From NCBI GenBank assembly GCA_015680685.1, contig MNCI01006151.1, positions 990,166-1,054,165 of the forward strand: a DNA stretch of 64,000 bases. The letters are read 5' to 3'. The DNA is from Gnetum montanum (lineage: Eukaryota > Streptophyta > Gnetopsida > Gnetales > Gnetaceae). Position numbers and translations under genes: made by a program. A model generated the notes under the pieces. That model searched no databases and was not told where the DNA came from. It saw only the letters and a program-made list of their open reading frames with translations. This document shows, piece by piece, positions 11,085 through 24,799 of this stretch. Each line of letters opens with the position of its first letter. Positions within the stretch are counted from its first letter, which is position 1.

Positions 11085-13500
11085 TGATCAATGGTATTTT
11101 GGGAAAATGCATCAATTTTGGCATAATAAACAAGATGGTGTAATTGTAAAGATTTAGGGAGTAATAGTGCCATATTTAGTTGAAGCTATAGCTAAGGCAC
11201 TAAACATAAAAAATGTTAAATCTAGCATCACATAAATCTCTATGCAATCTAACATAAATGCAAGGAACTTATGGTTGTAGAGGACATATGGGATCATGGG
11301 GAAAAAATAGAATAGATTATCTACTATAGAGATGATCTATTTCAATATTGGACATATCATAGTTTTCCAGCTAAGAGATTCAATAATATTTCCACTTGTG
11401 TTGCTACAAGAGGTGTTATCATAATGAGAAAATTCCAAGCAAACATAGCTCATTTATTATTTCTAGAAATTTAGAGAAGGTTTGAAGAGAAAAAGATAGG
11501 GAAACCCACTCTTCCATTTCCTTGTCTTATTATAATGTTTTGCAAGAAAGAAGGAATTTTTGGCTACATAAATGATGTTCTCAGAAAGCCCAAAAGGCTT
11601 CATATATAGATATTTTCAAATCAATGTCATCCAAGAAGGATTGAGTAGAAAAACCACTAGGCACTAAAGCCACAGCAAGATCAACACTAGTAGTAAAAAT
11701 TCTAACATAGGGAAAAACATGTAGAACCCATTGGATCAACCCTAGTAATAAAAATAGCAAGACTAAATGCTTCACTAACACAACAACCTAATTCCAGATC
11801 TTCTATAAGTAATTTGTAGTAAATTATAAAAATAATCTGTTGGGGTAGTAGAGAATTCATAGGCATGTATAAGAGCTAGAGATAATCCAAGTAGATCTAT
11901 ATTATTAGCAAGACATTCCAAATATCTTTATAGGTAGAAGAAAATAATGATTGGGCACAACATATCTCTTAGAACACTGCATCATTTCAAGTGATGTTAG
12001 AAACTGATGAATGAGCCACTGTAGGCATGATGTAATATCAAGATGTAATAAAAGTAGTAGAGGTAATAATTGATCATATCGAGTCATTTAATATTTCTAT
12101 TGTACCATCAACAGACATTTCTAAAATGAAGTATGTACAAACATTACTCGAAACATCACAAAAAGAGATCATGTATTCTATTTAACATGAGGATGCATTA
12201 GAGAGACTAATGCAAACAAGACAAGTCATGAATAATCTTTTTGATATCCCTAGTAATATTACTCTAGTATAGTTAGAATTAATATCTACTAAAGGAAAAT
12301 TTTTCATGGTAGAATCAAGGATGAAGTATGCAAAGAATGAAGCGTAGAGGCTACAAGAAGAATTATCCTCATTAAGGATTGAAAGACAAGATCCTATATA
12401 ATATGTTGCACTAGTATAGTTACTACAATTCAAAAGTGAGCAAATTGATCAATTAATGACTAAGAAAAAAATAGATTGAAATAGAGAAGAAAAAAGTAAT
12501 TTGAAATGCTTCAATAGTAGGCACTTGGATCTATACCCATGTTAAAGTCATCACTACATTAGAAGAAGAGAAGAAGAGAATTTCTATAGAAAACCTTAAG
12601 GTGATAGACATAGGAAAATAGAAGAACATGCTTGAGAAAAGTATTCATTTGCTACAAGAGTAGATTGCTAGAGTCAACCTAGATATAAGATAATTAGCCT
12701 ATGAAAATAGGACCTTATCAATGGAAGAAGAACACATAGTTAGATAAAAGTTAACTATTCAAATTAGTCCATGGAAGAATAAGGCCAAGAAACATAAAAT
12801 ACATAAGAAACACTTTGGAGAGTAAGTGGGCATGTACATGTAGAACAATGAGAAAGAAATATAGATGGCTAAGTCAAGATTAGTTCCATTACACAACAAA
12901 CACCTAATTAGCAACTCATTTTGGATATTCTTACCCTTATTCACTAAGATGAGTTGAAAAGTAAAGACCTGCAAATAGAAGATTTAAGAGAGTACAAAGA
13001 GTTAGCAAATCTATGCTATGCTAACTTAGCCATGTTGACAATAGGTAGACTAAGAATAGAACTTTGGTAGAAATTGGCTACTATGTATTCCATATACAAA
13101 AAAGAGTTTGTAAATAGAAAAGATATACAAAAAATACTTCACATCACAAACTCTAAACCTTTAGTAGTCAAATTAAGTTATTAAGACCAAAAACATATTA
13201 TGAAAAATTCGATTAGAAGAATCATTGATTATCAAGAATTATAAAAGGTGACCAAAGCCTTTAAACTTGAAAGAACATAGTTTGTAGCATGCTACATGAA
13301 AGAAAATAAAATGTTTCCACAACTTCCATGTTCTTAAGAAGTATCAACATATAAGAATATTGTTGAGTTAACATGGATAGTGCATGATCTCAAGACTAAA
13401 GAAGAAAAACTAAGAGCACTACTAAATAGGTATCAATTCAAGAAAAAAAATGATAAAGGAAAAAGGCCAATGAAGGAGCCACCATCACTAGAAACTTGAA
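11085..13500 (+). pseudogene. Element A2 ORF3 remnant
   Basis: It aligns with element A ORF3 from about A position 7,490 onward (VPYLVEAIAKALNIKNV here against VSYLVKAIFKVVGLLKI in A) and with element G at 36,780. It lacks the N-terminal fifth. Charged, coiled-coil-like stretches fill the second half. Stops in all frames, mostly TAG and TAA. Function unknown; any link to an env-like role rests only on position. Confidence 0.6.
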
Positions 13501-13723
13501 GAAACGATATCAAATTCCAGTTTTTCTAGGTTTGTTCTATTTTTTATCATGTGTTACATGATAATTTTGTAACACCACTTAAAAAAAATATGTGACATTC
13601 ATAATTAGAGTTAGTCATATATATATGTTGTGATGTTAAGTTCATGTAACCTCATAGGTTATAATGAACTCTATTCTTCTTTTATTTAAACTAGAGGATA
13701 AGTTTTTAGTTAGTTGTGGAGGA

Positions 13724-14596
13724 TGATGAAACACTTTTTTGTAGAGAACTACGATATTGTACCTATGATACTATAGATGCGATATCTAGCCCATTATATG
13801 ATGTCATAGATATGATGTATTGGGACATGGTCATGTCTATAAATATAAGCCCACCATCATATCAAAAAGTAGATTTTCTACTAACACTTAATGAATTTTT
13901 CGCAGTTTGTTTTCATAAAGTTAGAGTTAGTTGTGAATGTCTATAGTGTGGTGATTAACATTTGTACAACATATTTATTTAAGTGAATTGTTCCTAAACA
14001 TAATTCATAAATGTCAATAAAAATTAAGATTATTCTTCATCATTACAACATATCACATACAATAGATTTACTTTCTAATGTTGTTTACTTTTACTGTGTC
14101 ATTTACATTTCCTAAGTAATTTATTATTGCCATGTTTATTAGTAAAGGTAGAATGAGTACACCTGGTTTCGAGCATAAAATATAATTGTTTGGTTACCTA
14201 GTAGTGACTTTGCTTAATTCCCTCAATGTTAAAGCTATTTGGTAATCCTAGTAACAATTACATTCGCCTAGGATGTGTATGCAAAACCAAGAACAAATAC
14301 TTATTACCACTAGGATAGAATAGTTTTATGTTTCTACTATACTTAGAGATTGAATTTATAATTAATTCCATTGTTTACCTATAGCACACTTAGAGCCAAA
14401 TAATATCATTTTATCATATACCTCACTAAGAGTTAAATCATATGTTTTATGCTTACTAACTCTAAGTGAAAATAATTATGAACTTCTTATCAACTCACTA
14501 GTATACTTATATTGTCCATCCATGGATTACAATTTGATCATACGTAAATACTTGTGACTTGTATGGTTGAGTGCTGGAATTATCTACTACTTATCA
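13724..14596 (+). repeat. 3' LTR of element A2 (about 873 bp)
   Basis: It starts TGATGA after a purine tract and ends CTTATCA. U3 has repeated GATATT/GATATC phrases near 13,750. A TATA-like CTATAAATA is at about 13,838 and an AATAAAAA-type poly(A) signal near 14,014. It groups with the LTRs of elements G (40,520) and D (57,473) through shared blocks such as TTAGAGTTAGTTGTGA and TGTATGGTTGAGTG near the end. Confidence 0.75.
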
Positions 14597-16171
14597 AATA
14601 GAAAATTCAAAATCATAAATTTAATTTATTATCTTGGTTTGAAATCATATGAGTTACATTCAAGTGTAAGTAAGGGTCACCTCTACGAGACTTTATTTGC
14701 TATTAGTGTCTATCACCTATGAGATAGATATCTTAGTTAATTGCATGTTGCTAACTAGTACATTATTTCTTTATTTTTGATATAGGTGTATTTTTTTGGC
14801 TTTTTCCTTTAAAATTTTAATGAATGCATGTAACTTATGTTTTGTTATATTTTTTTATTTTCATGAATGGCTACCATTAACTCTAAGCTTACCATCTAGT
14901 TGCTGAATTGACATTAAAATCAAAAGAAATTAGATCCTGTATAAGATTACTTGTAAAACTTGTAAATCTTATTATTATTTATCTAAGAAAGTACTGGTTC
15001 ATCTAAATGATAAATATTGTGCTAAGATACATGCACTTGAAATGTACCTAAATTATATGTTTACGATATCGTATCAAGAAGACAATAGACTATAGAGAAT
15101 TATCATAAATGTTTTTGCCTACTTTAATTGACTAGTCCACATTATTAAGATAAAGGTGCCATCATTTCTCAAGTTTGGAATTTTAAATCTTAGGTTCTGT
15201 ATTTAAATTTAAGCATGAAACATGTAAGAGCACAAACTCATAGCTTAATGGTGAATGCTCAAATATTTAGTTAATTAGCAAAAATAAGAGAAAGTGTGAA
15301 AGAAAAGAGGTATAAAAATTGATTCTTGGCATATGAGAAGGCTATATATATTACTAATTTTATTAAAATTATGGAATGTTGCTTAAAAATCCACTATGTC
15401 CAACATTAAATGTTTTGATTTTTTTAATATATTATTTTCTACATGCATTTTAATGGTAGTAAACATGGATGAAACAATTTGAAAAGCTAACCAGGTCTTC
15501 CTAGAGTAGTTATTAGAATAACATTAAATAAGATGAATATTTCTTCTATTAGTGTTACAATAATAGGATCAATAAACACAATATTCTCTCTTTAAATTAT
15601 GAAGCTCTAGATCCTTGAAGGAATTTAACTCTATGATACTTATATTATGGAGAATTTTGGTTATTAGACTATTTCTATTAACCATTTATGAACAATATAA
15701 AGGCTTGGAATCAACTTTTTATGCTATTTTTAGTTTTTTTTTAAAGACTTTTTACATTGAATTTGGTTACTTTTGATGTGTTGCTAGTTTTTGACTATGG
15801 TTTGTTACATGGCCTTTATTCACTTAAAGAGGTCTAAAGCTTATTAATGTATCATGACTAACTTTGCATACAATTTTAGATTGAAGACATTAGATCATTA
15901 ATGATGGGTTTAGTATATTATAAATATGGATGTTAATTAGTAATTGCAAAGCATTCTTGAATTGCTTTATAGCTATGATCATGTCTTGAATTTATGATAG
16001 GTCATCAATTTTTAGATCCATATGAATGATTTTTGAAATGTTGTAAGCAACATTAAAAATGACTATGCTTTTGTTAGGTCTTCTAGAATGCTCTACTTAT
16101 TTAGTTATTGATATACAAATGGTATCTTCTCAATTTAGATCATAGACAAAAATTGAAATCTTATAAACCTT
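14597..16171. other. AT-rich stretch without recognised features
   Basis: About 1.6 kb between two Athila-like LTRs. No long frame on either strand, no LTR termini, no tRNA-like boxes and no similarity that I can see to other parts of the window. It is the target DNA into which element B inserted; the five bases before the B LTR are ACCTT. Confidence 0.5.
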
Positions 16172-17028
16172 TGATGAATCTTGTTTTGTTGGATCCTAAT
16201 ATTGAATTCCAAATATTGGAGCCCCGATATTGTAGCCCATGCTACGTTATTAGATATTCGATACTACGGTATGCATGCCTACCTATAAATACAACACTTG
16301 GATGCATGATTCATCCATTCTATTTTGTAGTTGTAGCAAAGCTCTTATAGTTTTTCCATTTGAAAGTTAGAATATTTTCTGGGTGCTTAGGATAGGAGTC
16401 AAAGAACTGTATGGATCTTTATTCAAGCACTAATGTACTTGAGCACCTTAGTGTGAACGACAATAAAGATGAGATTTTTTTATTAAACCTTGCAGCACTT
16501 AGAATAGATTAATGATTTCATTATGCATTTAATATTCATGCAATTTACCTTAATGTTTTAAAGTAATTAATTAATAGTGATTAAATAGCAACTAGAAGCA
16601 TGACCACTTCGACCATACATTTAACACTTGGTAATCCTATGAGTGCTTAACTCTTGGTAACCTAGTGGCACTATAACATGTTCAAGATGTGTATGGATAG
16701 TGGGAACAACTACCTATGTTAGGATTAGTTAAGTGCTCATTAGTTACTAGATTAGTTAGATTGATTACATATTAAATTTACTTTGTTTCAAAAACTTAGG
16801 AGATTAAACCATAAAAGACAAAATGATAAAAATTAGATGCCTCAATTACACTTAACCATATACTTGCACTTCACAAGTGGAATTGGGAAGACAAAAATTT
16901 CAATATTTAGAGTCACCTCCTAGAAACTAGTGTAGTTAGAGATCTAAAGTCTATAGAATTTGACTGGACCACTAAGTGAATGCTAGTGATTCATATGGTT
17001 GGGTGTAGGGTATACTCACTGCTCATCA
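16172..17028 (+). repeat. 5' LTR of element B (857 bp)
   Basis: Starts TGATGA, ends GCTCATCA. U3 has short inverted repeats (GTAGC and GCTAC near 16,230). TATA-like CTATAAATA near 16,284, poly(A) signal AATAAAG near 16,462. The first 160 bases pair with the truncated 3' LTR at 25,209. Confidence 0.85.
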
Positions 17029-17029
17029 T

Positions 17030-17048
17030 TGGCACGATTGTTGGGAAC
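17030..17048 (+). promoter_or_regulatory. Primer-binding site of element B
   Basis: TGGCACGATTGTTGGGAAC begins two bases after the 5' LTR. It is a decayed version of the element C site and of the tRNA-Asp-type PBS known for Athila elements. Confidence 0.75.
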
Positions 17049-17158
17049 TTTAGTTAGCTATGTGTGCTATCTAGGACTTAGTGAAATTATTCAAAATTGT
17101 TATAATCATTGAGAATAATGATAATATTAAAAGCACACTCTTTTTCTTTCCAACTAAA

Positions 17159-19100
17159 ATGTCTTCTTCTCACAAGGTTGATTCTTCACTGTTGTTCGAG
17201 CACACTTCCATTCAAAGATGCGATGTGCCAAAATAGTCAATGCCCCAACAATGCAAAGTGATTTGTACTCATGTTGATGAGTATGTGCTATATTTCATCT
17301 TCATCCTATATTAGGATGAACAAATGTAGTGGAAGGACATGGAGGACAACATTATGTTGTTTCCTAATTGATCAGTTCCTACGATATTGCTTGAAACTCT
17401 CATGAGGTTGGACATCTAGGGGCTCCATGCTGAACATGTTGTGTAGGAACATGAATTTTAGGATTATCATCCCACTAAGGCATAACAGAAAAAATATCAA
17501 CAACAAGAGGCTCGTTACAAAGCTTCAAAGAGAAAACGGTTCACTAAACCCTTGTTCCTACTAGGCCAAAAAGATGGTGAGGAATCCTTCTTTGGGAATT
17601 CTCAATTCACTGAATCTCCTCCTCTTTTCTTTGGTGAGGGAAACCTAAACCAAAACTTGCAATCTACTATCAATAATCCTAATGTGAGGAAAAATGGGTC
17701 CCATGATCATGAGGGATTCAAAGATGGGAGTCATGGCATGGATAGGGACAAGCATCATGATGATGATTGTGGCCGTGACCATAGAAGGGGAGGTGGCAGG
17801 CACATTGGTGATGCTAGTCCTCCTTCCTCTTTCATTCTCTTCTTCCTCCTCTAGCTTTAACTAAAGCTACAAAGGATGTGACCATGATGGAGGTGACTAG
17901 TGGGACAAAGATGATCATAGGACCCATTAGAATAGTAGATACTAGGGGTGTGGGTAATCAATGGAGGTCTACCACCATGAAGAGAAGGGATAGTAGAGGG
18001 CATCATAGGCATCATAAAGGCTATGACTATGCTTGTAACTCAAAATATCTTGAACATCATAGTGGTCATGAGGATCCCAACAAGGCATGTGAAAGATAGC
18101 AAAATCAAGTGGTTGGATGTGAATATTTTTATGTTTGAAGGGGGATAGACTCATAGAACAATCTTCAAAACTTTCACGATGCTTGTGTCTTGTAGAACAT
18201 CAAAATCAAATGAAAAAAATTAAAGCTATTCCCAAGGATACTAATCAAGGAAGCTAAAAGTTGGTACCAATCCTTGGAGTTGTAATCAATCCACCAATGG
18301 AGTATGATGCTTGAGCTCTTCAATGACAAGTATTAAACATACTCCTAAGTGTCCAACTTGAGAAAGCAATCCAAGGTTGAAGATAAGGAACACATGAAGC
18401 ATTCGATGTAGCCATGGAAAAGTACTATTCTCTCTTACACCAATTTCTTGATAATGATTATTCTCAGAAGAAGAAACTTTGCAATATCATAGATGGGTTT
18501 CAAACAGAAAGAATGAGAACTCTTGGGGTTTATGGCCAAGGGAGACTTTCAAAATTAAGGGTCCATTAGATTCAAAAGCTAATAGAGAAGGTTGCTAAAG
18601 AAGAAGAGAAACTTAGAAAAAGGAAAATTATGGAGGAGTACAATTAGGATCCTTCCATTAGAAAAAGTAAGGTTTGGTTCTATTACAATGAGGAGGAGAG
18701 ACCACTTGATGAGATGGTGTAGCAAAAGACCCTATTAATTCAAAAATCTATTTATGAAATTTCAACCAAGGTAGACAAAATGTGGGACTCTTTAGATGAA
18801 AATTTCCAAATTGCTTTGAAAATAGTAGAGGAATCCAATGAGCAAAGTACTAATCATGATCATAGATGAAGGAAGGAATTTGAACCTACCTACCAAAGGG
18901 GTAAGGAAAGGTTGCTGCAATAGTGGAGGTTGTGGACTCTAAATTAGATAATGATGGTGGATGTAACATCTACCAATACAAAAATTATAAGGGATGTTAT
19001 CCAATTATGTCACACTTGCAGGAGTCTAGGGTATATGTTTTAAATCCTAGACTAATAAGAAGGAAAGCATTGAAAAGATTATCTTATCCTTAGGGAAACT
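17159..19100 (+). pseudogene. Element B gag remnant
   Basis: Gag would form the particle around element RNA. The ATG at 17,159 opens MSSSHKVDSS, matching MSSSSHKRTS at 47,317 in C. A His/Asp/Gly-rich stretch lies at 17,690-17,810. The conserved capsid-like block is recognisable as SKIKWLDVNIFMFEGG (about 18,105). The nucleocapsid knuckle, CEICQYDHPKGCC in C, reads CNIYQYKNYKGCY near 18,963 and has lost the second Cys and the His. Several frame changes and many stops. Confidence 0.75.
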
Positions 19101-19588
19101 CTAGGTAGTTCCACTAGCAACAAGCCTACTATTTGAGTGGAGCTTCAACACAACATTATAAATAGTATCATCAGTGGTAGCATCCATAGTCATGGGGGAT
19201 GCTGCCACCAAGGTAGTAGTACCCTTACTAGTAGCTAGATCCATATGGATACTATGCTCTACAACCCATTTCTCTACATGACTCTTTCAATCATGCTTCA
19301 TTCTAGCATCACTACTACCCTCCTAAATACTACAAAGTCCAATATCCAAGAGGGAAATCACCATTTTCCCATTATCCTCCTCATTCTTTTGCACATGTTC
19401 CTTTGGCCTTAATGTAATTACCACCTACTCCATCAATGCAGGGTGAAGTTCTAGCCCAACCATAGTAACATAATGCTACCAAGGCTATTAACTTGTAGCT
19501 GACTCCTCAACCAAGTGGTTTGGAAAGCCAATTCTAAAAAACACTATTCTTTTGAACCAATAGTCCTACAAAGCCCTCACAAGCATAT

Positions 19589-20150
19589 GTGGCTGAAAGC
19601 CCTACTTCTTCTTCATCCTCTACATCTATATCATTCAAGTCCCCTTCAAACCAAACAATTTCCAAAGTGCATATCATCATGTTGACCCATGCTGTAATCG
19701 ATTGGATAAAGGCTAGTCACCTTCCTACGAAGAGATCTAATCCTAGAAGCCCTCTTATCATTTTGAAAATCATTCAGAATGAACCTTGCAAGGCTCATTT
19801 GGATTTAGGTTCTAGTGTAAAATTCAACATGCAAGTAGTATGTAGATGTGTCTAAAATTCAAAGGTGGATGTATGCAACAACCATAAAATAGAAGGACAC
19901 CTAGCGGCTAATAATTAATCTTGATAGCAAATCAATTTACATGGTATCTAATGAAAGCTTGATGATTTCCTACATTGAAGGCATGGATGAGATGGGGTAG
20001 ATCCATCACCAACTCTCTAATGAACCTAATGAAACTTATTGGGGTAAGTCAGAAATCCCCGAGAGCTCTAAATAGGAGCCACTAGAGTTGAAAACTCTAC
20101 CTAGTTACATGGATATGCTTTTTTAAATAATGAAAAGTTGGTATTAATCA
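19589..20150 (+). pseudogene. Element B protease remnant
   Basis: The lead-in block IIMLTHAVIDWIKAS and the active-site region AHLDLGSSVKFNM are present near 19,680-19,830. The catalytic DSG has become DLG. About 190 bases between the active site and YKVCI-like downstream sequence are deleted compared with A and C: the FPIIMG block is missing. It is dead. Confidence 0.7.
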
Positions 20151-21540
20151 GTGCCAATCTTGCTCTTGAACAAAAAGAAAAGTTATCGAAGGTGATTAAC
20201 AAATGGCCAATAGCCTTTTCTTGCTCATATCCTAAACTCACTAGGATTGATCCTAGGATATGCCAATACTACATCTATATAGATCCTTCCATGAAGCCAA
20301 AGAGGCATTTGTAGCAACAGTTGAATCCTAAACTCAAGCTGATTATCAAGGAGGATACTAAATAGCTCCTCAAGGTGGGGTTCATCTATCCCACTATAGA
20401 TAGTGAGTGGGTTAGCCCACTTTTGATAGTACCAAAGTGTAGAGGCAAATGAAGTATTTGTATCAACTTTAGGCTATTGAACATGGTGACATACAAAGAT
20501 CATTTCTTATTGTTATTTGTGAACCAGGTGTTGGACACCATTTCTAGGCATTGCTATTACAACTTTCTGGATGGCTATAATGGCTATAACCAAATCTATA
20601 TTATACTCGAAGATCAGGCCAAAACAACATTCACGATTTCTTGGGGAACTTTCACATATAGAAAGATGTCATTTGGTATGTGCAACGTCACTACAACCTT
20701 CCAATGGCTTATCTTAAGAATCTTTCAATAGAATATTGGTAGTAGGGTGAAAGTCTTCATGGATGAGTTCTGGTACTACATTCAAGCAAGCCCTAGACCA
20801 TCTTGAGCAAGTGCTAAAGAGGTGTGTGGAGATAAACCTTTAGCTCAACTGGTAGAAAATCCATTTGATGATCTAGGAAGGCATTGTTTTAGAACATAGA
20901 ATATCTAAAAAAGGGATTGAGATGGACCCTAAGAAAATCAAGGTCATCTATGGAATTACCCATCAATCTAAAACTATCAAAGATGTTCGGTTATTCCTTG
21001 GTCATACTAGCTACTACTAGTGATTCATAGAGAATTTCTCTAAGATTGCTAAACTGTTGATGGAGTTGATAAAGAAGGATGCTTCATTTATCTATATTGA
21101 GGAATGTGAGAATGCATTCCATCACCTCAAGAAAATGCTCATGAAAACTCCAATTTTACAAGCACCTAACTATTCTAAACCATTCCACATCATGACAGAT
21201 GCATTAGATTATGCGTTGGGAGCCATGCTCATGTAGTTGGATGGTCAAAAATGTTGTTACTACATCCACTTTGTGAGCCAAAGCATTGTGGATGCACACT
21301 AAGAAAGAATTGATGGTGGTGGTGTATGCCTTGGAGAAATTCAAGTACTATGTGTTTGAGTACAAGGTGTTTGTGCACACTGACCATAGTGCAATCTCGT
21401 TCTTAATGAACAAACTGGTGGTGAACCCCTATATCATATGGAGACTTTTGATCTTACAGGAATTTGATCTTACAATGGTAGATTGAAAGAGAACCTAGAA
21501 CATGGTTGCTAATCACTTTTCTTAGTTGATATTGGACAAC
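20150..21540 (+). pseudogene. Element B reverse transcriptase and RNase H remnant
   Basis: RT blocks: LLKVGFIYPTID (about 20,370), NMVTYKDHF (20,477), FLDGYNGYNQIYI (20,560), TFTISWGTFTYRKMSFG (20,630). At the catalytic loop a small deletion changes FMDDF to FMDEF (GAT GAG at 20,762-20,767) and shifts the frame. RNase H follows in the new frame with DALDYALGAML (21,200), KKELMVVVYALEKF (21,301) and HTDHSAI (21,377). Stops interrupt both parts. Confidence 0.82.
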
Positions 21541-21649
21541 CAAGAGGATGAGAGCCCAATTTCTAATCAATTTCTGAATGAACTCCTCTTTGCTGATGTT
21601 ATAAAGGAACAAGTAACCAATAAGCCTAACTAGTATGATGGTATTCTCA

Positions 21650-22960
21650 CCTATCTTCTCACTTAGAAGATAACACAAAATTTGGATCATAGGAAGAAAC
21701 AATAGTTTCTTCACTATGTGAAATGCTTCATAGAGATCAATAGACTCCTTTAGAAGATGTGTGTTGATGGCTTGGTTCGTTGGCATGTCCCTGATGTTGA
21801 TCAACTACACATTCTCCAAGATGCTCATGAAGGCCCTTGTGGGGACAACTATGCAGAGAGACACATGGCCATTAAGATCCTGATGGAAGTGTATTATTGG
21901 CCAACACTCTTTAGGGATGCTCATCAATTCATCTACTCTTATGAATGCTACCAACATGATGGTGGAATAACTAGTTGTATGGAGGGATCTCAACAATGGA
22001 TCCAACCACTAGAGCCCTTTGACATATGGGGAATTAACTTCATGGATCCCATCACAGCCATTTCAAATGGAAAGACGTACATCATAGTCACTATTAACTA
22101 TTGTATGAAATGGGTAGAAGAAATAGCCATCATTGACTATACATCGTCTCTAGCTACTTGGTTTGTACTAAAAAATGTTGTAAATAGGTTTGCTATGCCA
22201 CATGCACTTAGTTTTGATAATGGTACTCACTTTAAAAGCATCACATTTTGGAAGTTCATACAATGCTTGGGGGTTGAACATAAATTAAGAACACCCTACC
22301 ACCCCTAAGCCAATTGTCAAGCTAGGGTAACATAAAGGGAAATTACTAAGATCTTAACAAGAATAATTAACAAATATAGAAGAGGCTAAAGCATGAAAGT
22401 CAATGATGCCCTTTGGGACTACCACTTCACATGGAAACTTCCTACAAGCTATTCTCCCTATGAGTTGGTGTATGAAAAATTCCCAAATCTTCCTATTCAA
22501 TTCAAGCTCCATAAACTTTCAATGGTTTGTGACCTTGACCTTAACCTAAGTCTAGCATAAAAAGAAAGACTAATGGACCTCAACTTGCTAGATGAGAATC
22601 AATGAGCAACCTTGTCATCTAACAAATTTCATAAGGAATTCAACAAGCAACACCATGCCATCAAAATAAGGAAGGTAACATTTCAACTAGGAGACAAGGT
22701 CCTTTATTGGAGCCCCACACATGTGCCATAATGAACTAAGTTCCAAATATTGTGGAAAGGACCTTAGATCATCTATGATACCTTTCCTTCTAGGGCCATG
22801 TTGATATACAAACCTTAAAGTTCAAATAAGAAATTGCTAATCAACATGCAAAAAATCAAACCTTTCCATGAGCCTAAGAGAGCCAATGAAAACAACACCT
22901 CCTTAGATGGACAATCATGCTCAATATTTCAAATCTCCTTCTTCCAACTCAATCATGGGG
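21650..22960 (+). pseudogene. Element B integrase remnant
   Basis: Zinc domain: LQDAHEGPCGDNYAER then YECYQHDG. In the HHCC signature the second His and the first Cys are altered. Core: FDIWGINFMDPI, where the first catalytic Asp is Asn, then FDNGTHF, with the second Asp kept at 22,216. The third acidic site reads ARV in place of VEV/AEV. Intact frame from 21,757 to 22,308, then stops. The tail continues to a conserved end ISFFQLNHGGDEH near 22,965. Confidence 0.82.
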
Positions 22961-22969
22961 GAGATGAAC

Positions 22970-24789
22970 ATCAATTTTGATCATGCATAGTGGCTCCTTA
23001 ATTTTTACATTTTTTTTTTATTTTTTTTTATTTTTACATCTTTTTATTTTACACCTTTTTTTTGTTTTACAACATTGTTAGTACATTTTTCTCTTTCTTA
23101 TATATTTTACAATTTATTCTATACTTTAGTTTATTTGGTTCAAAATTTTCTTATGTTTGTTTTATCTTTTTTTTTTCACTTATTGCCAATAGGACATAAG
23201 GCTATTATTAATGGTGGTTTGTACTTAATGTTTTTTATTTCTAATGTTTGGGTTCTTTCTTTGAATTTTGGTATTAATAACTAAGACATGATTTCTTTTT
23301 CATGAAATAGGAAGTAATTCAATGTAACTAAGACATGATTTCTTTTTCATGAAATAGGAAGTAATTCAATGTCATTCACCCATCCAAAAAGTCTATGATA
23401 TTCCTTGTTTTGGAAATATGAAGTTTCCTTCCATAATAAGACTTTTAACAAATTGGTAACCTTTACTTGGGAAGGATTAAATGGATAGACAAGGATGTGA
23501 ATAAAAGAGGATTCGATGCTCTCTGTACTTGCCTACCCTCAATTGCATGAGTGTTTTCATGGATTTCTCACCATTCTGCTATCAACCAATAATAGGAAAT
23601 TAAAGTCTTTGCATGTTGTGTTTCCATCCAAAAATCATAAAAATGTAAAACATTAAGAAAATTAATGGAAATTTAAAGCATAGTCCCTAGACTCAATAAT
23701 GGGCTACAAACACTAGTTATGGGGCTAGACAAACATGTTACCCATGCCTTAAGGCTCCCTCTAACTAAGGCCCTTTCTCACTTCCTAGTTCTCTTTTCGT
23801 CTCTTTTAGAAATCATGATTAACCTGTGGAAGCATTCTTGTGTCTTAAGGGGGTGGATTGATGTTAGGTTACTAATGTGAAGTCATTGAAAGTGGTTGGT
23901 TTTGATATGGACTAAGGATGGACTTTATCAAGTCATCCTAATCACAAATTTCGTAAGGGACTTCTTGTGACCATAATTTGGAACTCCATTCCATCTTCTC
24001 TTTCATCAACTACTACTTTCCATAATTCACCTTGTTGCCAATTATTCATGGTTTTTTTGGATGTCTTAGTTTGAGGTGTCAATATCCTTAGATAGATTCT
24101 AATAGGATGTAGTCCTTAACTTTCCACAACCATTAATCAACCATGGAACCTATGAACTCTTTAGTTTGAAGGCATGCATGGGCATTAAGAGCATGAGCTT
24201 ACTTTGAGAAGGATCCACTTTCATACCTCTTGGCTAGGCTAGTTAAGTATATTATCCTTAGGCATTTTCATGATCAAATCCTCTATGCACCCCATCAATG
24301 ACATCCAATCATGAATTCTTTCAAAATGTTCTCTAATAAAAAACTCCTTTTTTGAGAATTCTCTAATTCTCTTCAAGCATTTCATCGTGTTCATAGATTT
24401 TATAGCTCTCTAAAACCTTTAATTTTGTCTTTAATCTTGAAACTTTTTGTGAGCCTAGAATCTTTTGTATCCCATAATTTTCAAATCCCTTGTCTGATTT
24501 ACCTCATTTTGTAGTCCTACTACCATCGGAGGTACACTCTATGTTGTGGAGGCCACCAAGTAGAAACTTTTTTTTGAAATTTTTCTAACTTCCACAAAGG
24601 TTTAACTAATGAATTAACTTTAAGATCATCAATTTATGCAAGTTAAAGAATTCTAGCAAAATTTCATAACTTTATTGTATTAAAGTAATCAATATGCCAT
24701 GATCACAACTTAGTCAAGTGTAACTACCCAAAGAAGAAAGATACCTAAATGTTATAAGTTACACATCACATGCTGATCCTTGACTCTAT
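22970..24789 (+). other. Element B post-pol spacer
   Basis: T-rich tract at 22,995-23,180, then DNA that matches the spacers of A and C. It includes a perfect two-copy 47-bp tandem duplication. No conserved reading frame. Confidence 0.6.
23279..23372. repeat. Perfect 47-bp tandem duplication
   Basis: Copies at 23,279-23,325 and 23,326-23,372 are identical over all 47 bases (both begin AACTAAGACATG and end AATTCAATGT). A and C have one copy at this point in the spacer. Perfect identity inside an old element marks a recent duplication or an assembly artefact. Confidence 0.9.
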
Positions 24790-24799
24790 TGTGATTACA

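Larger units (their letters stand above)
11069..14596 (+). mobile_element. Element A2: partial Athila-like element (ORF3 and 3' LTR only)
   Basis: It directly follows the 3' LTR of element A. It contains an ORF3 remnant, a GTGGAGGA polypurine-like tract at 13,715-13,723 and a complete 3' LTR. LTR, PBS, gag and pol on its left are absent. The simplest reading is that A inserted into the ORF3 of A2, but the left half of A2 is not found beyond A, so a later deletion or rearrangement is also needed. Confidence 0.7.

Noticed and set aside
17878-18154. Overlapping His/Asp/Gly-rich frames as a metal-binding protein
   Set aside because: They are parts of the decayed element B gag in shifted frames; the same place in C is gag.
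21454-22005. Minus-strand open frames of 116 and 66 codons opposite element B integrase
   Set aside because: The plus strand contains the integrase zinc domain and core; the minus frames arise because few complement stops exist there.
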